From NCBI GenBank assembly GCA_900767955.1, contig CAAGBC010000046.1:27071-91070 (forward strand): DNA of 64,000 nucleotides, in the 5' to 3' direction. The notes under the pieces were generated by a model that was not told where the DNA came from, did not search any database, and was given only the letters and a program-made list of their open reading frames with translations. The stretch comes from Spirochaetia bacterium. Lineage in GTDB: Bacteria > Spirochaetota > Spirochaetia > Treponematales > Treponemataceae. The first letter of the stretch is position 1, and the number at the start of each line of letters is the position of its first letter. Both the position numbers and the translations under genes were made by a program. Below, piece by piece: positions 35,213-44,199 of the stretch.

Positions 35213-37815
35213 AAGAATATTTCACCTTCCTCAAATAAAAAATCTTCGCTTGTGATTGTTGTAAGAACTTCTTTTGTGCGTTCATTTTCATCTAAAGCAA
35301 TTACACGAGAATTTTTCTTTCTAACAACAGAATCAAAGAATTTTCTAATCGTTCGACCATTTGCAAAATCCTTAGTTTTATTTTGCCATATTTGCTGAAT
35401 AAATTGTTCTGCAATAGTTTGAGCATTTTTTGTAAGAGTGAGACCTTCTTTTTTTGCGTAGAGACAGAAAAGTTCATAAAGTTCACTTGAATTGTAATCG
35501 TCAATATGAATACGATGTGTAAAACGACTTGAAAGACCTTCGTTAGTTGCCATCCATTCATTCATTTTATTTTCGTAACCTGCAACTACAACTACAAACT
35601 TTCCTCGGTCATCTTCCATGCGTTTCATAAGAGTATCAGTTGCTTCACGACCAAAATCATCAGTTGCTAAAGTGTAAACTTCATCAATAAAAAGGATTCC
35701 GCCTGTTGCATCATCGCAAAGTCGTTGCATATTCTGAGCAGTATGACCTACATATTTTGCAACAATTTTACTTCTATCACATTCAATAACCTTATCCCTT
35801 GAAAGCATTCCGATTGCAGAAAATAACTTGCCAAAGATACGAGCAATTGTAGTTTTACCTGTTCCTGGATTTCCTGTAAGTGCAATATGAATTTCTGGCT
35901 TTTTAGGATTTTGCCCAATTTTTTCAAGTTCTATATTTATTTTTATCGTTGCATAAAGTTCACCAACAGCTTTTTTTACTTTTTCCATGCCGATAAGTTC
36001 GTTTAGTTCAGCAAAAACATCTTCAACTGAAAGTGTTTTGCTTTCATCATGAGGAATGTCACAAACACAAATTGTTGTCAATGATTCTTTAGTAAGAGAA
36101 TCTGCTGATAAATTAGCAATACGAGAATCCATCCGTAGTTTTATTGTGTCAAAAAGATTACGCACAGCGCGAGCATTTGCAAAATCTTTCTGCTTGTTTT
36201 TACAAAGTTCTTGTATTGCATTACGGGCTACATCTTTTGCATTATCAGTGTTATTAAATACAAATTGATTCTTTTTCATTTGTAAAAGAAGAATTTCAAA
36301 CAGTTCTTCAGAAGAATAATCTTCAATATGGATTTTATGTTCAAAGCGGCTATCTAGTCCCGGATTCATCCGTAAGAAATCTTGCATTTCATTTTGATAA
36401 CCAGCGGCAATTACAACAAATTTACCTCGGTCGTCTTCCATACGCTTTAAAAGAGTTCCGACAGCTTCACTTCCAAAGGAATTTGTAGAGCCTTCTTGCC
36501 CCGAAAGCAAATAGGCTTCGTCAATAAATAGAACTCCACCCATTGCTTTATCACAAAGTTCGTTTACTTTATCTTTTGTTTGACCAACATACCCAGCAGT
36601 CATATCTAGTCCAGAAGTTTCAATTACCTTATCGCTAGGCAAAAGTTGCATTGCGTGAAAAAGTTTGCCTAAAATTCGGGCAACTGTAGTTTTTCCTGTT
36701 CCAGGATTTCCTGTTAAAACTATGTGAACTTTTGGATTTTCTGCCACAAGTCCCATTTTTTTTCGCTTTTGATTATTTTGAATTGACAGACACAAATCGC
36801 CTACAGATTTTTTTACGACATCCATACCGATAAGTTCATTTAGCATTGAAAGAACTTCTTCAACGGTTTCTGCCTTTTTAGTTACAGGAATATCTTCTTG
36901 TTGGATTATTTTTAAATCATTATTAGAAAGATTTGATTTTTTACTTAATCGAGAGGCTTGTCGTTCTAAAATTGTAGTTAAAATATCTTTTTCTACAAGC
37001 CAACCGTTTTTATAATGTACAAAAGAACGATGTTTTGCTTCTTGTACACAAAGAGGAAATAAATTTTTTACTTCTTCAGAAAAAACAAAGCCACCGTCCT
37101 GAAGTTTTTTTTCAAGGATTTTAACAAGATTTTGGTCTGTTATAGTTGGGAAATCATAAAAAGTAACTAAATCTGCAAGTTCACTTTTTTGAGAGAAAAA
37201 TTCTTCAAGTCCTTCTTTTTCCCCAAGCAAAATACAAACAGTTTCTAATTTTTTTTCTGTAAGCCCAAGTAAAAGTTCGTGTAGATAATTTTGGTCATTG
37301 TGAACTTCATCAATTAAGAATACACCAAGTTTTTGTTCTAAAAGATAGCTTGAAATTTGATTATCAGTTTGATATTGGCGTTGGAATTTATGTGCAGTTG
37401 TCCGAGCAACCGTATTAGATATAAGACAACCTGATTTTTTTAAACTAGAAATAAAATATTCTGCCACAAGGGATTTGCCTGTTCCAGTTTCACCACGAAA
37501 AACTAAGATATTTGTATGCTCACTCACGCTCATCCCGATTTGTTTTTGCTTGTTCCGAATAATAAGAGTATTGATAAACATTTGAAGACGAGTACGAATT
37601 TCCTCAAGTGCAATAAAATCCCTAGATTCAGTTTTGGAAACAGATTTTTCTGATTCAACTTTTACCACAGAATTTGTTACAGTTTGAGCCTGTGCTTCAA
37701 GTGGCTTTGCTTCCGTGAGAATATTTTGCTGTGGTAAACGAGTTCCACACAAACGACAGAATTTTGCTGATTCTTTGTTTTGTGCGGAACAGGATGGACA
37801 GATTAGTTGGGGCAT
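35209..37815 (-). CDS. zinc-ribbon triple ATPase with two CbxX/CfxQ-type AAA+ modules
   Basis: 868 aa. Order: zinc ribbon (CPSCSAQ...CRLCGT, 5-25); a first ATPase with Walker A GETGTGKS (about 112) and FLIDEVHND; then two homologous CbxX/CfxQ (EccA/SpoVK-like) modules, each opening LNELIGM and holding GNPGTGKTT (about 368 and 650), LFIDEAY or LFIDEVY, and an arginine-finger region GLDSRFEH / GLSSRFTH. The two AAA+ modules are tandem copies. Such ATPases remodel proteins: rubisco activase CbxX, type VII secretion EccA. Overlaps the upstream gene by 13 bp and the downstream by 4 bp. The three-ATPase plus ribbon arrangement is unusual. Confidence 0.88.
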   Translation of the reverse strand: MPQLICPSCSAQNKESAKFCRLCGTRLPQQNILTEAKPLEAQAQTVTNSVVKVESEKSVSKTESRDFIALEEIRTRLQMFINTLIIRNKQKQIGMSVSEHTNILVFRGETGTGKSLVAEYFISSLKKSGCLISNTVARTTAHKFQRQYQTDNQISSYLLEQKLGVFLIDEVHNDQNYLHELLLGLTEKKLETVCILLGEKEGLEEFFSQKSELADLVTFYDFPTITDQNLVKILEKKLQDGGFVFSEEVKNLFPLCVQEAKHRSFVHYKNGWLVEKDILTTILERQASRLSKKSNLSNNDLKIIQQEDIPVTKKAETVEEVLSMLNELIGMDVVKKSVGDLCLSIQNNQKRKKMGLVAENPKVHIVLTGNPGTGKTTVARILGKLFHAMQLLPSDKVIETSGLDMTAGYVGQTKDKVNELCDKAMGGVLFIDEAYLLSGQEGSTNSFGSEAVGTLLKRMEDDRGKFVVIAAGYQNEMQDFLRMNPGLDSRFEHKIHIEDYSSEELFEILLLQMKKNQFVFNNTDNAKDVARNAIQELCKNKQKDFANARAVRNLFDTIKLRMDSRIANLSADSLTKESLTTICVCDIPHDESKTLSVEDVFAELNELIGMEKVKKAVGELYATIKINIELEKIGQNPKKPEIHIALTGNPGTGKTTIARIFGKLFSAIGMLSRDKVIECDRSKIVAKYVGHTAQNMQRLCDDATGGILFIDEVYTLATDDFGREATDTLMKRMEDDRGKFVVVVAGYENKMNEWMATNEGLSSRFTHRIHIDDYNSSELYELFCLYAKKEGLTLTKNAQTIAEQFIQQIWQNKTKDFANGRTIRKFFDSVVRKKNSRVIALDENERTKEVLTTITSEDFLFEEGEIFL

Positions 37816-39965
37816 TTAGTATTTTTAGAAAAAACTCCTATTACTAAAGCAATTAACGCTGTTATACAACTAATAACACCCATTATTGTGTGTCCAAATA
37901 AAAATAGTAATATAGCACCACCAATCCATAAAATAGAACCTATAATATGTGATCCAAAACCACAGAGAACACTAATTATAAAGAGAATTATTGCAAAAAT
38001 TTGATGTTCTTCCATGATTAAAAATTGGCTAATAAAACAACAAATAGAAATTAGCAAACACACTACACTGAGTATTAAATCTTCATGTGAAGTTTTTACT
38101 GCTGTACCTCCAAACATTATTGCAATGAATATAGTACTAAGTAAACTTATAGTCCCTAAAATAGGGTGCCATAAATTAAATAAAAATACAGTACTTGTGC
38201 CCCACAATATACATCCAACTATACCAGATGCAGAACCAAGTAATCCTCCTACTATAGAAATAAATCCAACATAAAAAGGAACTAATTGCGATAAATTTCT
38301 AAAATATAGAATAAATCCCCATTGTACAATAAGAGGAATTAACGAAATAAAAGTCCATAATGGAGATTTTTTATTAAAATTTTTCCATTCTTCCTCTCTT
38401 TTTAGTTTTTCTGCTTCTATTTCCTTTTTTTTCAAAATTTCTTCTTCATGTTTTTTTTGTATCTCTAACTGTTGCCGATGTTCTTCTTCTAATTGTCTGT
38501 ATTTTTCTTCATTTTTCTTTCGTTCTTCTTCTTCACGTTTTCGTTCATCTGCTACTTGAATTTTTATTAAGCCGTCTGTAAGTTCTATAAGACTTGTAAC
38601 AAATGAACTAATATCTTCTAAATCCTTATATAATTCATTTCCAAAATCTAAAACAGTAAAATAATCTTTTTGTTCTATGTCAGCATATTTTGCTTGAAGT
38701 TCAATAAAACCTTTGTTATTTTCTTCTTTTTTCAATAAAACTTCGTTCATTAATTTTTCTTTGCACTGAATATTCTCATTCTTTAGATCTTCAATAATAG
38801 CTTCATGGGCAACATCAAATTTAGAAGAAAGAGTATTTACAAATTCATCAAGACTTTCTCTAATTAGCTGACATGCTTCTAATTTTAACTTTTCAATAAG
38901 TTTTTTAATATCGCTCCATATTGATTCAAAATTTTTGTCATTAATTACTTTTATGGCAAAATTTTTGTTTTTTCGGATAAGTTCTTCTAAAAGTTTTATA
39001 GTTTCATCATCTTTTCCTAAAAAATGAAGTTCTTTGGCTTGTTCATATCTTGCAAGTAGATTTTCTTGTGAAAGTTGATATGCCATACTACTTGCTTCTT
39101 CTGCTTCAAGAAGTTTTGTATTTGAATCATCAACTTTGTTTTCTATTAAATAATCATTACTTTTTGCTAAACGAGAAAACCCAAGATTATAATAAATATC
39201 AGATGCCAATAATTTTGCTTCATTGGATTTTGGAATATCAGGTTTAATATATTTTGCTGCATTTGTTAATGCCTCTTCTGCCTTGTCAAGATTAATTACA
39301 TTGCTATTTTCTCCTGCCCCATATAAGTAAATCAAGCCAAGTAAATACCAAGAAATGTAGTCTGTTTTATTTTTTTCTATTGCACCAAGACAATCAGCTA
39401 ATGCTTCTTCATAAAATCCTCTAGTATAACTTCTAAGAGCTTCACGATATAATTCACGACTTTGTGTTAAACGTGGATTATTTAAAATATCTTGAATTTC
39501 GTCTAGTTTTGAAGATACATCTTCTGACAACACATCTATTTTATTACCTACGAGTTCAAAACCAAAATTAAGTGTGTTATTTACGGCACTAAAACCGTGA
39601 CTAAATGTATTTGCAAGCATTTGTTGAGAAGCAACAATTTCATAAGTACTTTCATGAATAGCACTGGTTACACCCATAGCCATACACTGAATTGCATTTG
39701 TTTGTGTTCGAATATCATGTCTTATATTTTGACCTTGATTATATAAACCTACAGCAGCAGATTGAAAATCACTTCTTAAGCCTTGAATTTCACTTGTAGT
39801 TGAATTTATTGCATCTGCTAACCCTGAATTCATATTACTTACAGCAAGACTTGTAGCAATTCCTGTGGCTTCCAAGGCATTAAGCTGATTTTTTACAGAA
39901 TCCTCGTAAGAACTTCCTCCACGAAAGTATTCTCCCAACGCATTATCTATCATTTGTTCTAACAT
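37803..39965 (-). CDS. TPR/coiled-coil protein with multi-pass membrane C-terminus
   Basis: 720 aa. Residues 1-170 are a helical region with many Ser/Thr/Asn, reminiscent of signalling coiled coils. About 170-320 contain TPR-like repeats (ELYREALRSYTRGFYEEALADCLGAIEKN; DYISWYLLGLIYLYG). About 360-540 form a charged coiled coil, with a long Glu/Lys/Arg stretch near 480-530. From about 545 there are six or more hydrophobic helices. The protein would hold a cytoplasmic scaffold at the membrane. Its gene is 35 bp downstream of the beta-helix gene and overlaps the ATPase gene, so it may be the ATPase's membrane partner. Confidence 0.75.
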   Translation of the reverse strand: MLEQMIDNALGEYFRGGSSYEDSVKNQLNALEATGIATSLAVSNMNSGLADAINSTTSEIQGLRSDFQSAAVGLYNQGQNIRHDIRTQTNAIQCMAMGVTSAIHESTYEIVASQQMLANTFSHGFSAVNNTLNFGFELVGNKIDVLSEDVSSKLDEIQDILNNPRLTQSRELYREALRSYTRGFYEEALADCLGAIEKNKTDYISWYLLGLIYLYGAGENSNVINLDKAEEALTNAAKYIKPDIPKSNEAKLLASDIYYNLGFSRLAKSNDYLIENKVDDSNTKLLEAEEASSMAYQLSQENLLARYEQAKELHFLGKDDETIKLLEELIRKNKNFAIKVINDKNFESIWSDIKKLIEKLKLEACQLIRESLDEFVNTLSSKFDVAHEAIIEDLKNENIQCKEKLMNEVLLKKEENNKGFIELQAKYADIEQKDYFTVLDFGNELYKDLEDISSFVTSLIELTDGLIKIQVADERKREEEERKKNEEKYRQLEEEHRQQLEIQKKHEEEILKKKEIEAEKLKREEEWKNFNKKSPLWTFISLIPLIVQWGFILYFRNLSQLVPFYVGFISIVGGLLGSASGIVGCILWGTSTVFLFNLWHPILGTISLLSTIFIAIMFGGTAVKTSHEDLILSVVCLLISICCFISQFLIMEEHQIFAIILFIISVLCGFGSHIIGSILWIGGAILLFLFGHTIMGVISCITALIALVIGVFSKNTKCPN

Positions 39966-40000
39966 ATTAATTTCCTTATATAAAAAATAAAATTCAGACT

Positions 40001-41428
40001 TTATCTGAAAAGTTTATTTACCATGTCATGGAAAAATTCTATATTCACTTTTGCATTGTCATAAATTTTACACGTATCAAAATTTGGCTTTTGTGATGAA
40101 GTTACAAAAACTCCTATGCTGTTATCATGAATATCACAATATTCATAACTTCCTATAAGTTCAGTCATGATATTTATACCATTACCTGTATTTTTATATA
40201 TTTCACTTCCTGTAATTTTTAAGACTCCATTTTGAATCTGAACTCCAATTCCATTTTCATAAATCACAGAATCTTTTATATTAATTGTATTTGTAGTCTT
40301 AATTAAAACACCAAAATCGTTACAATCATGAATTAAACATCTTTCATAAAATCCATTATGTGCAGATTCTTGAATGATAATGCCTACAGGTTGATTATAT
40401 ATTTCACATAAATGCATCATAACTTTTGATGATTGCATCGAAACCACCCCAGAGTTTTTATTATTATAAATTTCACATCTTGTAATTTCTGGATTAGAAT
40501 CATCATCTACAAACACACCTCTTTCATTACCAAAAATTTCACAATCTTTTATTATAGGTTTAGAATCATTGTTTGGTGAAATCCCTATGTTTTCGTTATT
40601 ATGAATTATACATTTTGATATTTGAGGAGAAGCTTGATTATCTATACTAAATCCAAATTTATTATGATGAACATTACAACCTTCATACGTTCCTGTAGAT
40701 GATTCACAAATATTAACACCCAAACCTACATCTTTTACTTCAGAGAATGAAACTTTTGGGTTAGAATTTCCTTCAACTCGAATTCCTACATTATTGCCCT
40801 TTTCTATTCTACAAGAGTTTATCACAGGAGTAGCAGCTCCTGTAACCATAATGCCTATAATATTTGAATCAGTGATGATACAGTTATTTATTGTAGGTGC
40901 TGCATCATTTGCAATATAAACACCTATAAATGCTGTATGATGAATAAAAGAATCATTGAAATTCGATTTTAATTTTGAAAATGCAATTCCGTTTTCTTCA
41001 GAACATAAAATTGCAATATTGTTAAAATCTGATTCGGAATTTATTAATAATAAACTTCTAAATTCTTCTTGTTCTTTGTCTTCAAAATTTAATGAAGTTT
41101 TTATAAAGGATAATATACTATCAAACTGTAAATCTTTTTTATGTGTAAATACTATGCCTTCTATTTTTACAGGAACATCAATTTCACAAGATTTATCTGA
41201 ATCTAACACAACTATAGGAAGTTCGGTTGAAGATTTATCTTTGATACTTTCTTTACATCCTATAAGATGTACTTTTTTTGTAAAACTTAAATGTTCATTG
41301 TAAATACCAGGCTTTACTTGAATTACTGAATTTTCTTCAACATTATCAAGTGCTTCTTGTATCGTATTAAAATTACAGTCCTTGGTATTTCCAACTAAAA
41401 AAACACTTACTTGATTATTTCCATCCAT
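40001..41428 (-). CDS. right-handed parallel beta-helix repeat protein (NosD/DUF1565-like)
   Basis: 475 aa. After an N-terminal DCNFNTIQEALDNV segment (the usual first turn of pectate-lyase-like helices) come some fifteen repeats of about 22-24 residues with the pattern (N/D)-x-I-x-x-N-x-x-G-(I/V)-x-(V/I)-x-x-x-(A/S)-x-P (for example CEIFGNERGVFVDDDSNPEI). No signal peptide and no recognisable catalytic aspartates, so it is more likely a cytoplasmic binding or scaffold protein than a secreted lyase. GTGGAG precedes the ATG. Confidence 0.85.
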   Translation of the reverse strand: MDGNNQVSVFLVGNTKDCNFNTIQEALDNVEENSVIQVKPGIYNEHLSFTKKVHLIGCKESIKDKSSTELPIVVLDSDKSCEIDVPVKIEGIVFTHKKDLQFDSILSFIKTSLNFEDKEQEEFRSLLLINSESDFNNIAILCSEENGIAFSKLKSNFNDSFIHHTAFIGVYIANDAAPTINNCIITDSNIIGIMVTGAATPVINSCRIEKGNNVGIRVEGNSNPKVSFSEVKDVGLGVNICESSTGTYEGCNVHHNKFGFSIDNQASPQISKCIIHNNENIGISPNNDSKPIIKDCEIFGNERGVFVDDDSNPEITRCEIYNNKNSGVVSMQSSKVMMHLCEIYNQPVGIIIQESAHNGFYERCLIHDCNDFGVLIKTTNTINIKDSVIYENGIGVQIQNGVLKITGSEIYKNTGNGINIMTELIGSYEYCDIHDNSIGVFVTSSQKPNFDTCKIYDNAKVNIEFFHDMVNKLFR

Positions 41429-41474
41429 AAGAACTCCACATATTATTACAAAATAATGAAAAATAAAAATTTAC

Positions 41475-41723
41475 TTATACATTAAAACAAGCTCGATAGG
41501 CTTTTTCTAACAACGCTTCAACTTGTGTAAAACCTTTACTATGAGCATAAGCAATTGCAGTGGCACCATTTTTTGATTTATGCAATACATTCGCACCATT
41601 TTTTAACAAAGTATCGACTACTTCTATATTTCCTAAAGATGCAGCTAACATAAGCAAATCTAAATCCTCATCTCCATCTCTAGAAAAAGTTTCCTTTACA
41701 CTCTTATTACAAATAAAAATTCT
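41475..41723 (-). pseudogene. ankyrin-repeat module, in frame with and downstream of the beta-repeat ORF
   Basis: The frame from 41723 to 41475 has no stop. It encodes an acidic stretch (RDGDEDLDLL) and then about two ankyrin repeats (MLAASLGNIEVVDTLLKNGAN; SKNGATAIAYAHSKGFTQVEALLEKA). The only upstream stop is the TAG at 41724-41726 that ends the preceding ORF, and both are in the same frame. No ATG or ribosome site precedes the acidic stretch; a TTG (41657) or ATG (41651) inside is possible but weak. I read it as the C-terminal half of a beta-repeat/ankyrin protein cut by a nonsense codon, or a separately translated remnant. Confidence 0.55.
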
Positions 41724-41933
41724 CTAAAGCATTGATTTTAAGATTGCCTTTTTTAAAGATTCAACAGGATCACCGTCATGGTATCCTAAACTCATACCAT
41801 TTTTGTCGAACAGTTCATGTTCAAAATAGCGACCAACATAATTTCCATTAGAATCATAAAGTTTAGCGCTATCGTTATCTCCATCGTAAGCACCTAGCGT
41901 AGTACCGCTATATGAATCATACAAAACCTGCAT
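41724..41933 (-). CDS. small beta-repeat protein (WG/MORN-like), first ORF of the island operon
   Basis: 69 aa from the ATG at 41933, chosen because AAGAGG lies 6 bp before it; longer forms up to 41975 lack a site. It is made of short imperfect repeats, each with an aromatic-Asp-x-x-Gly turn (LYDSYSGTTLGAY, KLYDSNGNYVGRY, LFDKNGMSLGYH), which resemble 4-fold beta-flap or WG-type repeats. It ends at a TAG that is in frame with the ankyrin segment below. It is the first gene after the XRE-flanked promoter. Confidence 0.55.
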   Translation of the reverse strand: MQVLYDSYSGTTLGAYDGDNDSAKLYDSNGNYVGRYFEHELFDKNGMSLGYHDGDPVESLKKAILKSML

Positions 41934-41983
41934 ATCATACCTCTTATTTTTATTTTCGTTTACACTAGACAACATCTAGTTAC

Positions 41984-42040
41984 AACACTTGTTAATAGTA
42001 TAAATCAACACTTGTTATTGTCAAGTTTATCATACTTGTT
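41984..42040. promoter_or_regulatory. divergent control region with three operator-like repeats and the island operon promoter
   Basis: Three copies of a CTTGTT-centred site, AACACTTGTT at 41984-41993 and 42007-42016 and TACTTGTT at 42033-42040, spaced 23-24 bp (about two helical turns). AACA/TGTT gives each full copy dyad symmetry. The minus-strand promoter is -35 TTGACA (42019-42024), 18-bp spacer, -10 TACTAT (41995-42000). Copy two lies inside its spacer and copy one covers +1, so binding would repress the operon. The adjacent XRE protein is the obvious candidate. Confidence 0.6.
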
Positions 42041-42060
42041 TTTACCGTAATAATTAAACC

Positions 42061-42411
42061 ATGACACAAACAGAATTAAGAGAAATTCTTTCATCAAATA
42101 TAAAATTTTATCGCAAGAGACTTTTTCTAACACAGGAAAAATTAGCAGAAAAGGCAGGACTATCAGCTCAAACAATTAATGATATTGAAGGCTGTAGAAC
42201 TTGGGTAAGTGATAAATCTTTAATAAAAATTGTAGAAGCTTTGCATATTGAACCAGCGGACCTTTTAATTCAACATACTGATAAAACAAGTTCGGATTGT
42301 AATATTACAACTTCTGATTTATATAGAATAAGAAAACAGTTAAAAGAAACTTTTTTAGAAAACATTGAATCAATTTTTATGAAATATAGATTAGATGAAA
42401 TAGAAAAATAA
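42061..42411 (+). CDS. XRE-family transcriptional regulator
   Basis: 116 aa. N-terminal helix-turn-helix of the Cro/C1 type (LFLTQEKLAEKAGLSAQTINDIEGCRTWVSDKSLIKIVEAL, about residues 20-62). The C-terminal 40 residues are helical and probably dimerise. It is divergent from the island operon with the operator-like repeats between. A TAATAAT stretch ends about 7 bp before the ATG, so this transcript may also be leaderless, and the third repeat would then autoregulate it. Confidence 0.88.
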   Translation: MTQTELREILSSNIKFYRKRLFLTQEKLAEKAGLSAQTINDIEGCRTWVSDKSLIKIVEALHIEPADLLIQHTDKTSSDCNITTSDLYRIRKQLKETFLENIESIFMKYRLDEIEK

Positions 42412-42580
42412 TTTAAATTTTGTATTAGTTACTAATTCATTTAAATATGGTATTTTTCTCCATAAAGTTTTATTATTTTATTTTCTTTCCAATCTGTTAA
42501 TGAAAATCTAAACACAAATTCTGTATTATTTTTTATCCCATCCCAATCCCCTCATTCCTTTACCACTTACCCCGTGATTT

Positions 42581-42609
42581 TTGCAACTTACCCTTTTGAA
42601 TATTGTATT
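42581..42609 (+). promoter_or_regulatory. promoter of the lipoprotein amide hydrolase
   Basis: -35 TTGCAA (42581-42586), 17-bp spacer, -10 TGTATT (42604-42609), about 60 bp before the ATG. Confidence 0.4.
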
Positions 42610-42669
42610 TCCAAAAGTCTGCACATAAAATCAACTTATAAGTTTGCAAAACTACGAAAAGGTGGAAAT

Positions 42670-43713
42670 ATGAAAAAATTAAAATCAATTTTATTACTTA
42701 TTGCAACATTAATTTTTGCTGGATGTTCAAGCGTTCCTAAAGCAGAACTAAATCCATTAAAACAAATTAAACAGTTAGCAGATGGATTATTTTTGCTTGA
42801 ATACACAGGCGATTATTGGTTTGACAATTTTTTAGCACAAGGTGGCGCAAAAACAAATGAAGAACTTGCTTCTTTTATTGGCAAAGCATTAGAAAATAAA
42901 GAATGGACAATTCCTCCTTTGGACGAAAATTCAAAAGTCAAAATTACACTTCCAAAATTTGGGTGTAGTTCCATAGTTGCAAAAAAAGCAAATGGCGATG
43001 CAATCTACGGAAGAAACTACGACTGGATGAAAGATTCTTCTGTGCTGATAATTCACACAAAACCAACAAATGGTTACGAATCAATTTCCACATCAAGCAT
43101 GGAATTCCTGGGGCAAGATAGAAATTGGAAACCAAAACGGAATCCCGCAAAAAACGAAATAGCAATTGCAGCAATCTATGTTCCTTTAGACGGAATGAAC
43201 GAAAAAGGCCTTTACATTGCAGATTTAGTTGCAGGCGATAATGAAAAAACTGCACAAAACACAGGAAAAACTGCTGTAACAACAACTACCGCAATGAGAT
43301 TAGTTTTAGACAAAGCGGCAACAGTTGATGAAGCAATTGAACTTTTAAAAAACCACGACATGAATTCCGTAATCGGATTTGCACATCATTTTGCAATTGC
43401 AGACGCTTCAGGAAAATCAGTTGCAGTTGAATGGGTCAACAACCAAATGTACATATGCGAAACAAAAGTTTTAGCAAATTTTTATGTAACAGAAAGCCCT
43501 AAAAAAGGCAGAGGATTACACACTCAAAGTTACGGTCGCCTTGAACGATTAGGAAATAAAAACAATTGGATATTAGATGCAAATCAAATCAGAGACGGAT
43601 TAAAATCAGTAAAAGGCAACACAACTTGGAGCTGCGTATACGAACCAGACGACAAAAAAATTACATATTACCTGCGTGAAAATTTTGAAAAACCGATTAT
43701 AATAGAATTCTAA
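42670..43713 (+). CDS. lipoprotein linear-amide C-N hydrolase (choloylglycine hydrolase / Ntn family)
   Basis: 347 aa. Start at 42670 fixed by GGTGG upstream; signal peptide with lipobox IFAGC, so lipid-anchored and extracytoplasmic. The Ntn nucleophile is Cys99 in KFGCSSIVA, which would become N-terminal after self-cleavage; the partner Arg and Asp appear in GRNYDW a little further on. Relatives cleave bile-acid amides, penicillin V, acyl-homoserine lactones or N-acyl amides. A gut-associated spirochaete might use it on bile salts, but the substrate cannot be read from sequence. Confidence 0.85.
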   Translation: MKKLKSILLLIATLIFAGCSSVPKAELNPLKQIKQLADGLFLLEYTGDYWFDNFLAQGGAKTNEELASFIGKALENKEWTIPPLDENSKVKITLPKFGCSSIVAKKANGDAIYGRNYDWMKDSSVLIIHTKPTNGYESISTSSMEFLGQDRNWKPKRNPAKNEIAIAAIYVPLDGMNEKGLYIADLVAGDNEKTAQNTGKTAVTTTTAMRLVLDKAATVDEAIELLKNHDMNSVIGFAHHFAIADASGKSVAVEWVNNQMYICETKVLANFYVTESPKKGRGLHTQSYGRLERLGNKNNWILDANQIRDGLKSVKGNTTWSCVYEPDDKKITYYLRENFEKPIIIEF

Positions 43714-43732
43714 ACGGAACAAAGGGAATTAA

Positions 43733-44173
43733 ATGAAAATTACAATTCTTGAAAAACAACCAAACGAAGAAGATGAAATTATAATCAAATGCGATAATAT
43801 CGACCCAAATATAATCAATCTTTTGAGTAATATTAAGTCAACAAATACAAAAATGACTTTTTATAAAGAAAACAACATCAATATAATAGAACAAAAAGAT
43901 ATTTTTTACTTTGAATCTGTTGATGATATTGTTTTTGCTTACACAAAAGATAATGTATTTGAAACAAAATCAAAACTTTATTTACTAGAAGAAGAGCTTC
44001 CTAAAAACATATTTTTTAGAGCAAACAAAGCTGTAATTCTAAATGTAGATAAAATCAAAAGTTTATCCCCAGCCTTTAGTGGCCGATTTGAAGCAAAGTT
44101 AGAAAATGGTTTTAGAGTTATAATTTCAAGAAACTATGTTCCAAAATTAAAAGAATTGTTAGGTATCAAATAA
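43733..44173 (+). CDS. LytTR-domain DNA-binding regulator
   Basis: 146 aa. A short N-terminal segment (about 50 residues) is followed by a LytTR domain (about 53-146) with the usual IFYFESVDD, FFRANKAVILNVDKIKSLSP and ISRNYVPKLKELL segments. No receiver domain. This stand-alone LytTR type is typically encoded just before a DUF3021 membrane protein, as here, and the pair is thought to control membrane-stress or transport genes. 20 bp after the hydrolase gene, so probably co-transcribed. Confidence 0.92.
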   Translation: MKITILEKQPNEEDEIIIKCDNIDPNIINLLSNIKSTNTKMTFYKENNINIIEQKDIFYFESVDDIVFAYTKDNVFETKSKLYLLEEELPKNIFFRANKAVILNVDKIKSLSPAFSGRFEAKLENGFRVIISRNYVPKLKELLGIK

Positions 44174-44199
44174 GTCAAAACAATCACAGAGGAAATAAC

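Noticed and set aside
42418..42573. Small gene between the XRE regulator and the amide hydrolase
   Set aside because: The longer frame beginning at 42574 has no ribosome site, and its start reads as promoter sequence; the lipoprotein signal begins at 42670.
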